Assembly: GCA_000827495.1 (NCBI GenBank)
Contig: KN817588.1
Span: 89,720 to 153,719 of the forward strand
Direction: 5' to 3'
Source of the DNA: Hypholoma sublateritium FD-334 SS-4
Lineage: Eukaryota > Basidiomycota > Agaricomycetes > Agaricales > Strophariaceae
Length of the DNA stretch: 64,000 nt
Shown here piece by piece: positions 1 through 10,469 of this stretch. The notes below the pieces were generated by a model. The model saw nothing but the letters and a program-made list of their open reading frames with translations, had not been told where the DNA came from and made no database searches. Each line of letters starts with the position of its first letter. Position 1 is the first letter of the stretch. The position numbers and the translations under genes were made by a program.

Positions 1-639
1 GCTTGAATACCCGGACAATCGCGTTCGGAAGGGTGCAGACTCATAAGTAAATTTCAATAGGCACGAATACGGCCCTACGGCCATCGGCATGTCATGTATT
101 GGAATTCTTGGTATTTGGCTACGTATTTGGACTCTAGATTGGCAAGTTCCAGCCTTCGGAATGGGCTTATTGAATGCCTTGAGAGTCAAATACTTGACGC
201 TCCTGCAATTCAGTCATTTCTCATATCAAGCAGGAAGAATGATCTCGAAAATCTATGCACGACCCAGACAGGGTTTCACAAGTCACATATATGGAGAAAG
301 GGGGCGAGGGAGCGAGGAGCGAAGCTCCGAGCTCACGAGCACCGCTATAGGTCTTCATTTCTAATTTCTAAAAAGTATGCTTATGCTTGGATTATGCATG
401 GTATTTCTATGCCAAATTCAAGCTGGGTGTATTACTTACCGTGCGAAGCACGGGTTCAAGTGCTAGTACTCTTAATTCGGTGTGTACCTTTGATGCGGAT
501 TGGTTATCTGCCCTATTTTTAGTTCTTTGCGCGGTGGACTGTGGTGAGCGTTGGGACGTGCACCAGCGCGCAGTGCTAGAAAGTGAGATATATGTTGCGA
601 GCGCGGGTCGACGCTGTCCCCAGGCTCCATGCGCATCCA
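1..639. other. no supported gene
   Basis: Short overlapping open frames occur on both strands, but none has a recognisable domain, a convincing start context or a match to the repeat families found elsewhere in the window. I see nothing here that I can name. The GC content rises sharply from about 560 on, where the decayed GC-rich repeat begins. Confidence 0.5.
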
Positions 640-2130
640 CCGCGCACCGTCATCCGCGCACCGCCCTATCCGCGCAACGTTGGCGCAACGCCCTCCGCGC
701 CTTCGCGCGCGCGGCGGCCTCCGCATGTGCGACGACGTACGCCCTTCGCTGCATCTGCGCCTGCGACTATAGGAAGCGTGCCTTGTCTTCATGCGAATTA
801 TCACGCGCAGGGAGCGCGAAGACGGGAGTAGAAATGATAAAAGTGGCCGGAGGGAAAATGTCAGTGCGCATGCGCACGCGCTTCGCCAGTGGTTCGCGAC
901 TGCCCATGCTTCAGAAGGGTGTTTTCGCTCGCGCGTCAACGAGGGAGCGTAATTCGCGTGCAGTGGAGTCGGAGCAGCGCACACCGTGCTCGCACCTCCC
1001 CAGGCAGGATTTGCTCCACCCCTTCTCTACCATCCCCAGCACCGACTCCCTTAAGTCGCGCATGTATCGCGTGCAGAACTACGCCCCTAATTGTGCGCGC
1101 GGCGTAGGCTGCGAGCGCGCATGCGATGCGGAGGGCAAGGCGCACGCGGGCGACGGGTATTCCGGCGAGGAGAGAGAGGCCGGTTGGGCTGGAGGCAGGT
1201 GGTGCGGCACCGGCGGGGGTCGGATGCGGGACAGGGGAGACGGATGCGGGCGATGAGACTGGGCGCGCAGGCGCTGTGACGCTGTGAATGGGCCTGGACC
1301 TGGATGGACGATCGGATGGGCACCCTGCGGGAACGGGCGATGTCTGCTCGTACGCGGGAGGTGCGGCGACCGACGACGGCGCGCAGGGGGGGGGGGGGTC
1401 ACGCGTGACGTAGCGCGCGCAGGGCACGCCGTGTGAGGCGCGGGGCAACGACGACGGCACCCCCGTCGCGCGCCAGATGTTGGAGGGCGTCGAGATCGGC
1501 GCCTGAGAGAGGGCGCTCGTCCGTCAGCGCCCGGATAAAATCCACCACGCCCTGCGCGCCGGACGCAGCAAGCTCCTGCGCCAGGGCGTATGCAAGCACG
1601 TCGTGGTCTAAGTTCGGAGCAAGCCCACGTGTTCCGACCGCAAGCGGCGCCGTCGCAAAAGTCCTGCGGACATTGAAATGTTCCTATATAGGGCTATGTT
1701 TACATACCACACCCGCCGGCAGAAGGCGGCTTGGAATGAACCCAGTCGCGGTCGACGCTGGGTTACACGCGCTGGACGTGCGTCGTCGTGCGAACCAGGA
1801 GCTCATAGAGCTCTTCGTCGGGGACCTGTGTGGAACGTTCGCGGCGGCGGCCTACTGGCGGAAACGAAACCGTAGCGCGCGCATCGCGCGCCTGCGGCAA
1901 GCAAGTTACAAGGAAGAGGGGTGCAGAGGTGCTCGCTCGTGAAATGGCGAGCGAGAGTTGCGTGGTTGTTTGCGAGGTACTAATGCAGAGCCTGTGCACT
2001 GGCAAGGATGAGGAGCTTCCATGCCGGACTGGGCGTGCGGTGGGAAGGGCATGGTGGCGCGTTCGAGCGGCAGGACAGCCCGACCGGTCGTATCATTTTC
2101 GTAAGAGATCTGCCGGAGCTCTCCATGATC
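640..2130 (-). pseudogene. decayed copy R1 of the GC-rich MARTRSGP family
   Basis: Read on the minus strand, pieces of the family protein appear in order but in different frames. A repeat-1 piece (WKLLILASAQAL) lies near 2000-2040, a repeat-2 piece (YELLVRTTTHV near 1790, then GVVDFIRALTDER near 1540-1500) follows, and the Ala/Arg-rich helix (VRLALRIACALAAYAART) lies near 1180-1090. The tail end is near 700-760. The basic N-terminus and the acidic stretch are missing, and the 5' flank shared by the family (IIFVRDLPELS on the other strand) directly abuts repeat 1 near 2040-2130. The copy therefore has an internal deletion and several frameshifts. No function can be inferred beyond family membership; the intact relative lies at 23.85-25.91 kb. 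Confidence 0.6.
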
Positions 2131-2296
2131 TCTCCCGTACGCACCCCCATTGCATGTAGCGAGTGTGACGAACATCTACCTGTCGTCATTACGCGTTACA
2201 CTAGAAACGACTGTCCCATCCCCAGAAAATTGTCCTACTCATGTAGGATAAATATAAGCGCGAGAAATGCACGCTTTGCGGCTCATAATCGCTCTG

Positions 2297-2362
2297 CCCG
2301 CCCCCGTTTTCTACACGTCCTGCGCTTCCAGTCTCGTAGATAGATACACGCACCCTCATACC
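2297..2362. repeat. dispersed repeat, copy 1 of 3
   Basis: A segment of about 65 bp containing TTGCGCTTCCAG-like and TAGATAGATACACAC-like blocks recurs in the same orientation near 32106-32180 and 38083-38150. On the minus strand all copies can be read as a short peptide beginning like MR(V/T)xVSIY. A related MRVSILAALED piece is near 53.86-53.93 kb (minus) and MHVSVFAALEE near 51.35 kb (plus). I cannot assign it to a gene. Confidence 0.5.
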
Positions 2363-2751
2363 ACGCTGGTTTGCGCGAGTCGGTGCGGAAGATCGATCGA
2401 TAGTACCAGCGCGGATTTGAATCCGCCGCACGCGCTGGATTACCTGACCGACCTGAAACGCGGTAGAGTAGCATTTAACCATCGCGAAATGGATGTATTG
2501 ACATCCTCCAGGCTTCGGGGTACTTCTAAGATGCCTGAACAGAAGGATAGAGCTCTACACAGCAGTAAACTGGCAGATCGCGGTGGCAGCGTAGGAACCG
2601 TATGCGCTCAGGAATGTATGGGAATGATAATAATATAACACTTGTCTTTCCATATATAGAATCCGCCCACTGGCACTGGACGGGGTACGGCTCGTCTGTT
2701 CTCGAATACATGAACCGGGCATATTCATAGCAGCGCAGATAGCACCATTCC

Positions 2752-3262
2752 ATGTCTACATCATTTGTTAAACCCAGCTCTCGTGGAATATTTCCAGGAA
2801 GCAGTAATGTTATCGTCAATGGAGGGAATTTCAATTACATCCACACGCGCGAATCCCTCAGCTGCGTTATTCAAGGCGGTATGTGTTATCCTATGAAATT
2901 TTAGGTCGGAATAACTGGAGCTTTGTGGGATGGGAGCGGCTTTCCCGGGAAATTGACACCAACGCTTTTCACAATTCGGCTTCCCGGAAAGAGACCTCTG
3001 GACGTCTACCTCGAAGGACTATGGATTGGGTCCAAGATCCACAAGTTACAGAGTGCATACTACATGTGCATGGTTCATCATGTCCGTCCTCTATTGCACA
3101 AACCGTAGCCAGCCAGCAGGAACAAGAACACGTCTCCCTCACTACTTACTTTGTGAACAAAAATCCTCATAACCTACGACGTTCGCGCTCGGTTCATTTC
3201 CACAATATCAGACCAATTTAGACGATACTTTCCAGAAGTACGCGAAGACATTGCAAATATGC
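2752..3262 (+). pseudogene. NACHT-like copy A, truncated
   Basis: Exon 1 starts at ATG 2752 and encodes the family N-terminus (GSSNVIVNGGNFNYI), ending at a GTATGTG donor at 2879. Exon 2 homology begins at GATGGGAGCGG near 2932, but the base pair before it is GG instead of AG, so the acceptor appears lost. The text then follows the family (AFHNSxSRKETSG, HGSSCPSSIAQTVAS, ATYFVNKNP). It frameshifts near 3170 by one extra base and stops near 3262, where GC-rich repeat R2 begins. The Walker B half is absent. Three independent lesions make this a pseudogene. Like the other copies it lacks the Walker A lysine. Confidence 0.75.
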
Positions 3263-4200
3263 GTGCGCTGTTGGCTGCGCGCGCGGGGGCGAGGCGGAGG
3301 GCGAGGCGCATGCGGGCGGGCGGGGGGAGGCCGGCGCGGGAGGCGGGGGCGTGTGTGGTCGGGTGTGCGGCGGGAGTCGGGAGAGGGACGGAGCCGGGTA
3401 TGGGAATCGGGACACGCGGGATGGATGCGGGAGATGGGGCGCGCGACGGCGCGACGGCTGAGGGAGCGGTGCGGGACGGGACAGGACTCGGGCAGCGGGA
3501 GCATAGGCGCTGCAGCGGTGTAGATGAGCGCGTGCGCGGCGCGGTGCGTTGGGTTCGTTAAGGCGGGCGGGGTCGGCGGGCGGCGGGGGCGGCTGGTACG
3601 AGGTGCGACGGCGAGAACGGCCGCATGGGGCACGCATGACGTAGCTGGTGCAGAGGGAGCCTTGTGGGGTGGATGACGGGATGACGAGTGCGGCACACGA
3701 CTACGTTAACGGCTTCGCGAAGGCGGGGTCGCAGCCGGACACGTCGCTGTCTTTGTCGTCCTCGTGTTCTCTCCTTCATCCCGTTCCTCCTCGCCATCTT
3801 CGTCGTCATCGTCAGGCACCGCCCTCTTCCCATATGCCGCACCCGCGCCAAAAACCACACTGCTGGCGCGGGGCGTCAGCCGCGCCCCGCCATTGTTCGT
3901 ACACCCGTAGTCCTTGTTATGTCAAGCCCCCACTTCCTCCCCCGAGCTTCGCCTGGTCGCACTCCCCACCTGCTTTGACGCACTTTCCGCGCTCGCGCTG
4001 CCCCTCTGCGCCGTCGCGCCTCGCGCGTGTTTGTTCCCGTGCGCTGCTGGCTTTCTTCATTATGCCTGGGTGTGGCCTGACCTCTTACGTTCCATCGAGA
4101 CAAATTCGCGAAGTCGTTCCGTGGGGCGCGAGCTGCAGGTGAGTCGGGCGGTGGGGTGCCGTGGATTCGATGTGGAATTAAGAGAGTAAGGGTGCGATGG
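3255..4200 (-). pseudogene. decayed copy R2 of the GC-rich MARTRSGP family
   Basis: The N-terminus can be seen on the minus strand from an ATG near 4095 (reads MERKRSGHTQA). A run of GA-rich codons at 3830-3730 encodes the acidic stretch, and degenerate Arg/Ala-rich sequence runs down to 3260. The two helical repeats are missing and the frame is broken several times. It abuts truncated NACHT-like copy A tail to tail, the same relative arrangement seen at 21-26, 28-31, 32-36 and 44-49 kb. Confidence 0.5.
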
Positions 4201-4267
4201 GTTGGCGATGGGACAAAACAGGTGTGGACCGTCCGGCCGGGTTTATCGTTTTTGTTCGTATTCTGAT

Positions 4268-4863
4268 TACAGTGCTTTGCATAATTCTTTGAAATCCAAC
4301 TTTTTCGCGCGATGGAACACGTGACCATTCCCACAGCCAAACAAAGGAGATCCGAGCTCGCGCCGGGCGGCACCCACGGCTGTCGCTCCTTTCCACTCAG
4401 GGCTCTCGCCCGTCAAATGGCGATGCTCAAACATTATCCAATGTTTGCTGCCAGCATCTGTACTGACCGTTCTTGGAGTATATTTTTTTAATGTATGTAT
4501 TTGTTGTTGCATCAAGGATCGTGCATTGGGAGTCGTGAATCGGGATACTTGCATGAGCATTTGGACACGTAGACGGTGGGCGGCAGTCGCAGCTTGATCG
4601 CAGCATTATCGAATAAAAAAAATTGCAGTGGCACACACTAAAGCAACACACTGGAAAGGGATGTGATGTCCAGCTGATAGCCAGAGAGGAATACATAGAT
4701 TTATATTTGATTGATATTATCTGTGTGATGTTCTCCGTACAGGTAGTACGCCGTACGGCACCGACTTGCCGCCGCTCGGATCTCTTTTGTTTGGCTGTGG
4801 GAACGTCCACGTGATCCCTCGCGCAATAAATTTGAGTTTCAAAGAATTATGCAAAGCACTGTA
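4268..4863. mobile_element. 596-bp non-autonomous DNA element with ~93-bp terminal inverted repeats
   Basis: The left end (4268-4360) begins TACAGTGCTTTGCATAATTC. The right end (4770-4863) is its reverse complement over about 93 bp with scattered mismatches, sharing the block around GGATCTC, TTGTTTGGCTGTGGGAA, CACGTG and TTTCAAAGAATTATGC. The CAGTGCTTTGCA-type terminus resembles hAT termini. I see no clean 8-bp target duplication (left flank TATTCTGAT, right flank GCGTGAAG), so the superfamily is uncertain. The interior has no long open frame. It sits in the 5' flank of repeat R2, just after the conserved text that precedes the family gene. Confidence 0.7.
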
Positions 4864-5039
4864 GCGTGAAGTATGATTGTGACAACAGATCGTTGTCTGT
4901 GTGACACGCGGGCGTGAGTGATGGCATCTCCTTTTGCCATCTCACCACGCCCTTGCCACACCCAAGGATAATTTTCTCTGTGCCACATTGCCCCACTGCA
5001 ATCAGCTGCACCAGAAAAATCTCGAAGCACCCACCCACC

Positions 5040-5210
5040 ATGCCTTTTCTGCTCCCGATCATCTGTATCCTCCTGATCCCACTTTGTCTCTTGCTGATCA
5101 CGCGCTACTCGACGTCGTCTGCACGAGGTCTGCATAGAAGTTCCCTCCCACCCAAAGCACTCTCATTCGGAACTTCTCCACAGGCCCGGCCAGATGGTTT
5201 CGAGTCGGAA
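5040..5210 (+). pseudogene. possible N-terminal scrap of a membrane-anchored (P450-like) protein
   Basis: From ATG 5040 the frame reads a strongly hydrophobic segment (MPFLLPIICILLIPLCLLLI). It is followed by a basic stretch and the words RSSLPPKALSFG and QARPDGFE, spaced like the anchor, LPPGPxxLPxxGN hinge and following residues of fungal cytochrome P450s. The GP and GN of the hinge are gone and the frame ends at 5303 without any further P450 motif. This is at best a relic of a first exon; chance resemblance is possible. Confidence 0.22.
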
Positions 5211-5303
5211 ACACGAAGGTTAACAACCCAAACCCCTCCAACATCTTGTACGATGTTGGATTTGTGTTGGATGCCTATCTTACAATCACACGAGATCTTG
5301 TAG

Positions 5304-7080
5304 AACATGCTTAATGTCAGATAGAATTGTCACCACACATTTAGTCCCCACAAATGTCAAAGCGACATTGCTGAGCTGCGGCCTAACACAGAGGGAGATC
5401 TGCCCAAGATCTCCCGGATATCTCGATTCAAGGCGCAAGCACAGCTCTATGTATTAATATTAAGCAGGGGCATATTTCCCAGCCGGTCGATTTTCCGAGA
5501 TACTGCGTCACTCATCTCGGGTGAATGTCTGTCATTGTCACCGCCTGCCGCCGGGTTGGGAATACCAAAAGTAGCTCGTTAAGATCAGATCCAATATGGC
5601 CGAATTCGAGTACGCGGAGTGCGCTAGGGTTGTCCAACACGCGTCATTGAACATTATTGGGAATTAAAGTAGAAGGATGATAATATTCTATGGATCCTGC
5701 AGACTCTCTTATACACCTAAAATCTAAGTAACTAGAATATTCTACAAAGTACAAGAAATATAACAGATGAGTAAGTAAATCTAAGGATGACTAACTAGGA
5801 ATATTCTCGATTGCGGGATTGCACCGCGAGATTCCAACATGCATACACCTCAAGAGCCGAATACGGACGTGCAGGCTATGTGCGGGATCGCGTCTAGAAA
5901 CTGTTCAGAAATCGAGTTACACGTTCGAGCAAGAAGGTGGCGCCACGTGGAAATACCCTCTCAGCACGTCGGACACATGTGTCGCCGTATATCCTGCGAG
6001 CCACCCTCAATCTGTCAGGCCCAGGGGCTGAAACGGCAGAAAAACGTGGCTGTTCGCTGCCACACATAACGAAGGCTGATCCTGTACTCCACCGCAGCAA
6101 CGGCACGCCGCAGCGCATGGCACCCACGACTATGCCGGCGCCGACGCGCAGGTTCGAGTCAGTGCACGGCGCAAGTGCATGTGCAGTTGCCTATTATAGG
6201 CTTTTATAAGGAGCCGTTCACTGCTAGCCCTGCCGTCTTCTCCAATCCCTCACTTGAGTGCAGCGATGCTTTCTCATCAATTCACTCCCTTCATGCCGAT
6301 CGTCCCGTCGCTTTCCTTGTGTCAGTTTATCCGCCCACTTTTACTTTGACCAGCCCCGAAAGTGCGCAATAATGCTGGATGGATGTTTGGAGGGCATCGT
6401 CCGTCGTGCGCTGGCAGCGGCCATTACACCGATCATGGCGCACCTCCCCATGCGGGAGCGTACACGCCGTTTTCTGCTGCTTCAGAGTACGGTCAGGGCG
6501 CAGGTGATATATTGTAGCATAGCGGCCGCTCAAATAATCATTGGGTGCGGCTCGCGAGGGACCCGACTAGTTGTATAGGCATACAACACAGTCAAATATA
6601 TTCGTACAAAGGTGCAATAGCATCGTATAAGACAGTAGGAGTATATGTAGGACTAATACGGAAGAACACGAGCATAGAGATTGTCCAAACAAAAGTTCTT
6701 GGGATGGACGAAGGGCCCTGTGTAAACGCATTAAAAATTCCATTTCCATCTTGGAGAAGTCAGAATAAAGTGGAGCTCACAGTGGTATGTGGGACAGCAT
6801 GAATCCATCGTACCAAATCGTACGAGGAAGCAGGAACAATTGTCCAGTGTCGGCATGTGGTCCTCGTGAAGAGGAGTTCTTGAAACGACAAGTGGCGGGT
6901 CACAGTAGATGTCGATTAATGTAAGCAGAAAATATGCTCTTTGCGGACTGCATAAATCGGTCATGGGCGCGGGGCTTGTGTCAAGAAAAGTATTCGGGCT
7001 GGCCGAGGCGGTCTATATAAATGGGCGGACAAAGTTATGCCCGTCATATCATCGTTAAGGAGATCGGAACTAACGATAGT
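5304..7080. other. long stretch without a supported gene
   Basis: Mostly unique, moderately AT-rich sequence. TATA-like boxes occur at about 6200 (GGCTTTTATAAGG) and 7011 (TCTATATAAATGG), both on the plus strand, but neither precedes a convincing coding frame. Several open frames of 60-100 codons overlap each other without recognisable content. Confidence 0.4.
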
Positions 7081-7087
7081 ATGTGCG

Positions 7088-8068
7088 TCATGTAGGCCTG
7101 TTTGTCCCCCAAAACGTCTTCATTGTGGTCCATAACACATGTAGAATTGCACCAAGATTCAGAGGGAAGCAATATGTCGCTTGATTGCAGACTTGCGACC
7201 GTTCACAGCCAAAGCGGATCTCCGTTATTGATCCATCCTCGACACTTGAAGTGAGGCTCGTTGATAACCTCGCCGAAGACTTGGTGGTCAGTAGGAGGCG
7301 CACGCAGAGAGGAAATTGTTGAGAAATTTTGAACAGTGCATTGACGATGGATGTTCGGGTCAAATCGTCGAGCCGGTCGCATCCGTCCACGATGATTACT
7401 ACGACCGGATGCCGTTGGCCGTAGACCACGTCTACCCCATCCGACAGGAATGGTACAAGGGGCTGTAGAATGAGGGAATCAAGCTGATGGGAGATTGAGC
7501 GCGACAATATGGACGGATCGTGTGCGACAATGTTTCCAAGTTGTTCGCGCACTCTTGGAAAGGCAAGACCAAGTTGGTAGGCGATTGTCGAGATAAACCG
7601 AGCACGTACACTTGCGTTATCAGGATTCTTGCTTACAAAATAGGTGGCAAGAAATACATGTTCTTGTTCTGGGGGTGTGGCGACCGCTTGTGCAATGGAA
7701 GACGTACACGATGGTCCATGAACCCACAATACGCGCTCCGTTACTTCTGAAGCTTTGACCCAATCTGATGCCCTCCGAATGACTGCTAGGCACTGTCGGG
7801 GGAGGTCTTCAGAGATCTCTTTGCGAGTAGAAGAGTTGTGAAAGGCATTGGCGTCGACACCCTGATAGAGCCGCTCCCATCCTATATAAATATCAAATGA
7901 AATCATGAATCGCGCACTTGACAGTGCCGCCAGTGACGACGCACCACTTTGGATTACGTGATTTTGGCAGTCACATGCTTGGATATGATTGAAGTGCCCA
8001 CCACTGATAGTAACATTGCTACTTCCTGCAAACAGTCCGAGGGCATTGTGGCTCGTAGACAAAGACAT
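7088..8068 (-). CDS. NACHT-like protein, copy B
   Basis: Minus-strand gene of the cluster family. Exon 1 (8068-7945, 124 nt) encodes the N-terminus with GLFAGSSNVTISGGHFNHI. The intron (7944-7882, 63 nt, GTGCGT...ATATAG) keeps frame, so an unspliced message is also open. Exon 2 is 7881-7088. The spliced product is 305 aa. It follows the basidiomycete NACHT pattern: GWERLYQGVDANAFHNSSTR, the P-loop position HGPSCTSSIAQ with no lysine, FISTIAYQL, DPSILSRS, HQLDSLILQPL, and the Walker B-like VVIIVDGCDRLDD. The C-terminal 45 residues differ from the other copies (CFPLNLGAILHVLWTT), suggesting a local frameshift or recombination, but the last codons (NRPT, stop) and the conserved bases after the stop match the family. 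NTP hydrolysis is unlikely; a scaffold or signalling role is only inferred. Confidence 0.75.
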   Translation of the reverse strand: MSLSTSHNALGLFAGSSNVTISGGHFNHIQACDCQNHVIQSGASSLAALSSARFMISFDIYIGWERLYQGVDANAFHNSSTRKEISEDLPRQCLAVIRRASDWVKASEVTERVLWVHGPSCTSSIAQAVATPPEQEHVFLATYFVSKNPDNASVRARFISTIAYQLGLAFPRVREQLGNIVAHDPSILSRSISHQLDSLILQPLVPFLSDGVDVVYGQRHPVVVIIVDGCDRLDDLTRTSIVNALFKISQQFPLCVRLLLTTKSSARLSTSLTSSVEDGSITEIRFGCERSQVCNQATYCFPLNLGAILHVLWTTMKTFWGTNRPT

Positions 8069-8110
8069 AGCTTAAATCTATATGTCGCTATATGGATGTA
8101 AAAAGCAGAG

Positions 8111-8244
8111 GATCGAGCAAAGAAGTTTGCCTGCACTGATTAAACACAGGACAGACCGAGGACAGAAGACATAGAGATCGAGCAAAGAAGTTTGGATCGA
8201 GCAAAGAAGTTTGCCTGCACTGATTAAATACAGGACAGACCAAG
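8111..8244. repeat. 50-bp direct repeat, two full units and one partial
   Basis: A 50-bp unit beginning GATCGAGCAAAGAAGTTTGC and ending ACAGACC(A/G)AG occupies 8111-8160 and 8195-8244, with a 19-bp partial unit at 8176-8194. The two full units differ at very few positions, so the duplication is recent. It lies just upstream of the start of copy B and may include part of its promoter. Confidence 0.85.
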
Positions 8245-8693
8245 GCTTAGATGCTGTACCATTTTAAATAGTTCGGCCAAAAATGACATGTACACGAGGT
8301 CGATTTAAGACCATCCTGAAATAGATTCTATTTATATACTACCGTGTTTCCCACGTCTGCGAATGCCTACATTGCCCCGTGCAGTTTGCTTGCATTCATT
8401 GTCACAGTACCATTCCACATCTGGCTTTGCAAGAAGCCCTTGGCACTCAAGATGGTACTATAGATGTAAATTAGCCAGTAAACAGTGCCACCCCCAATTT
8501 GGAAATCCGACAAGCCACCCGGCGATCGCCTGGTAGAGAGGCCTGGTATGGCGATTTGGCAAGGTTGAGGAAACAGCACTACTTGTGAGGATGTCGGGAG
8601 GCCTGCTGCGGAAATCCTCCGTAGAGGGCCTGGTGCGATCAAAAACAAAATAGAACCCCGGCTTCAAAAAAGAAAATTTTGAAACCCCCAGAA

Positions 8694-8752
8694 CCCAGCC
8701 ACGCTCACCACGCTCACCGGCACGCTCGCCACGCTCGGTGCCACGCTAATTT
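8694..8752. repeat. short tandem CACGCTC(A/G)C repeat
   Basis: About six imperfect units of the form CCACGCTCAC or GGCACGCTCG follow one another. There is no open frame across it with recognisable content. It lies between copy B and decayed copy I. Confidence 0.7.
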
Positions 8753-8798
8753 CCTGATACCCGGATATCTCAGCCACTAAGCCATGTTTTTTTGCCCG

Positions 8799-9260
8799 AA
8801 GTGAGGCTCGTTTCTATCACGGACGACGATTCGGTAAGCATAACAATGTAGAAAACGAGCGTGAAATAGAGCGAAAGCTCGAGAAGTGCATTGGCGATGC
8901 ACGTCTGGGGTAATTGTTGAAGCCGTCGCATTCATCTACAAATATTACGACTGACTGGAGTTCGCTATCATTTACACCGTCAACAGCCGCCAAAAATAGC
9001 TCGAGGCGTTGTAAAACCAGGGAATCACGCTAATGGGAGCCGGAGCGCGATAAAATGGTCGCATCGTGTGCCTCGGTATTTCCGATGTCTTGACTGAAGT
9101 CGAGGTCAGCGTGCAATTATTAAAATGAATCATGTACATACATGCTCGTTGTCAGGATCGATAGTACGGGATCCGATACCAGCGAATCTTTGACCCAACT
9201 CACGGTCCTCCAACGCACTCCTTCTCATCGTCGAGGAAGACTTCCGGTGGACTGTTTTTG
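8799..9260 (-). pseudogene. NACHT-like copy I, heavily decayed
   Basis: Landmarks of the family can be followed on the minus strand in the correct order. Near 9195-9240 is text equal to the segment before the P-loop of copy B. Near 9020-9075 is the DPTILSRS...HQLDSLIL region. Near 8930-8960 is the Walker B DGCD text, and near 8799-8830 is the SLTSSVE region. Small deletions and stops break every frame, and the segment around the P-loop is missing. It is the oldest-looking copy in the window and lies in the same orientation as copy B. Confidence 0.65.
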
Positions 9261-9499
9261 CGAGATTATATGGATAATATGTTCTAATCCTTCGCGAATA
9301 TTAAGTGAATTTCAAGGAAAGATTACATAGGTTACTATATACCACACATGATAGCGGGAATTTGACGACCGCATCTTGTTGGGATGTACCTCTGCCGGAA
9401 AATAATGCATTATGACTTTCATTCGTCCCAGTGGCTTGTACTGTAAAAATACGACAGGCACAGTTGGGCGGATTACAAAAGTTTATCTCTTGTGACTTA

Positions 9500-9556
9500 G
9501 CCAGACACTGGACGACAGCCTGGCGGATATCCCGAGATACAACGAAGGTAATTACA
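9500..9556 (+). repeat. conserved block ending in a splice-donor-like site
   Basis: A run of about 45 bp that reads DDSLADIPRYNEG followed by GTAATT is repeated almost exactly at 51507-51555, followed there by GTACTG. A looser relative, ending LNEG or LNKG followed by GTAAGT, is found near 23420-23465 and 30925-30965. All are on the plus strand. This looks like the end of a repeated exon; the rest of that gene is not recognisable. Confidence 0.4.
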
Positions 9557-9689
9557 GTAACGTGGACATGGCAACACGGGCCCGCTCCAACCGCCAGCAC
9601 ACGGGGAGCGCAGCCGTGCGGACTGTCGCCGGCGAGCGTGCCCTGAGCCTGATTCCGCGGCGCACTAGATCGTCGATGGGAAGGTCATC

Positions 9690-10420
9690 ATGGAACGGGC
9701 GAGCCAGCGCGCGTGGCGGGCGGCGGCGGCGAGGGGGTGGGCTGGGCAGGCATGCGTGTCGGAGGAGGCGGAAGGAGAGACGGCGCTGGATGCACGCGGA
9801 GGCGTTGTCACAGGGAATGGGTCGACGTGCGTGGAGCGACGCGAGGACTTTCGCGGCGTAGGCTGGCGTCGGCGGGGCGGGAAGTGGAGGAAAGACCGCG
9901 GCGCGCACACGCGCGCGCTTCGACAGGCGCTCGGCCGTTGGCGGTGGCGCAGCGGCGCCTTTACACCCTCGCGTCGATGCGGGAGGATTGGCGCGCACGG
10001 CGGGGGGCGGCCGAGGTGTCCCAGAAGACAATGGCGGAGGCACGGCATCGTTTCTGCTCCCGTCCCTCTGCGAATCGGCTCGCGCGCACGGACTTCCCTT
10101 TTACTCATAGCAGCCCCTTCACTCACAGCATCACCGTGCCGGTCCTCACCTCCCCCTGGATGCTTTTGCGCACCGCGCGCAGCTCCGCGCCCCCAAGCGT
10201 CCGCGCCGGGTCGGCTGCAAGCGCGCCTGCGAGGTGGAGGGCGAGACGTACGCCGGCGGCGGGGCGGAGGCCGGCTAGGAATGCGAGGGCGGCGGCGGCG
10301 GCAGCGCGCGGGACGGCGGTGGATGAAACGGGGCTGTGGGTGGGCGGGTATATGCGTGTGTGAAGGAGGGGACGGATGCAAGCGTGCAGTCCGGCGGGGC
10401 GGGTGCGGATGATGAGACGT
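9690..10420 (-). pseudogene. decayed copy R3 of the GC-rich MARTRSGP family (C-terminal part)
   Basis: The C-terminal helix is clear on the minus strand near 10290-10150 (LAGLRPAAGVRLALHLAGAL then TLGGAELRAVRKSIQGEV). The basic tail follows in other frames. Below about 9860 the sequence changes to the module that reads RPFHDDLPIDDLVR, which also occurs near 23.55, 31.05, 46.38 and 53.52 kb. N-terminus, acidic stretches and both helical repeats are missing. Confidence 0.5.
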
Positions 10421-10469
10421 GATTTAATAGCTGTTAAATTCAAAGTGAGCCACTCATCTGTGTAAAATA

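Noticed and set aside
2395..2480. tRNA-like segment on the minus strand (GGATTCAAATCC resembling a B box, GGTAGAGTAGC nearby)
   Set aside because: The T-arm would need an extra A before TTC, the D-arm-like text is on the wrong side for that strand, and no acceptor stem pairs. I do not call a tRNA or SINE here.
5040..5303. Cytochrome P450 gene
   Set aside because: Only a hydrophobic anchor and a degenerate proline hinge are suggestive. No I-helix, ExxR or heme-binding cysteine motif follows in any frame within several kb, so it is listed only as a low-confidence scrap.
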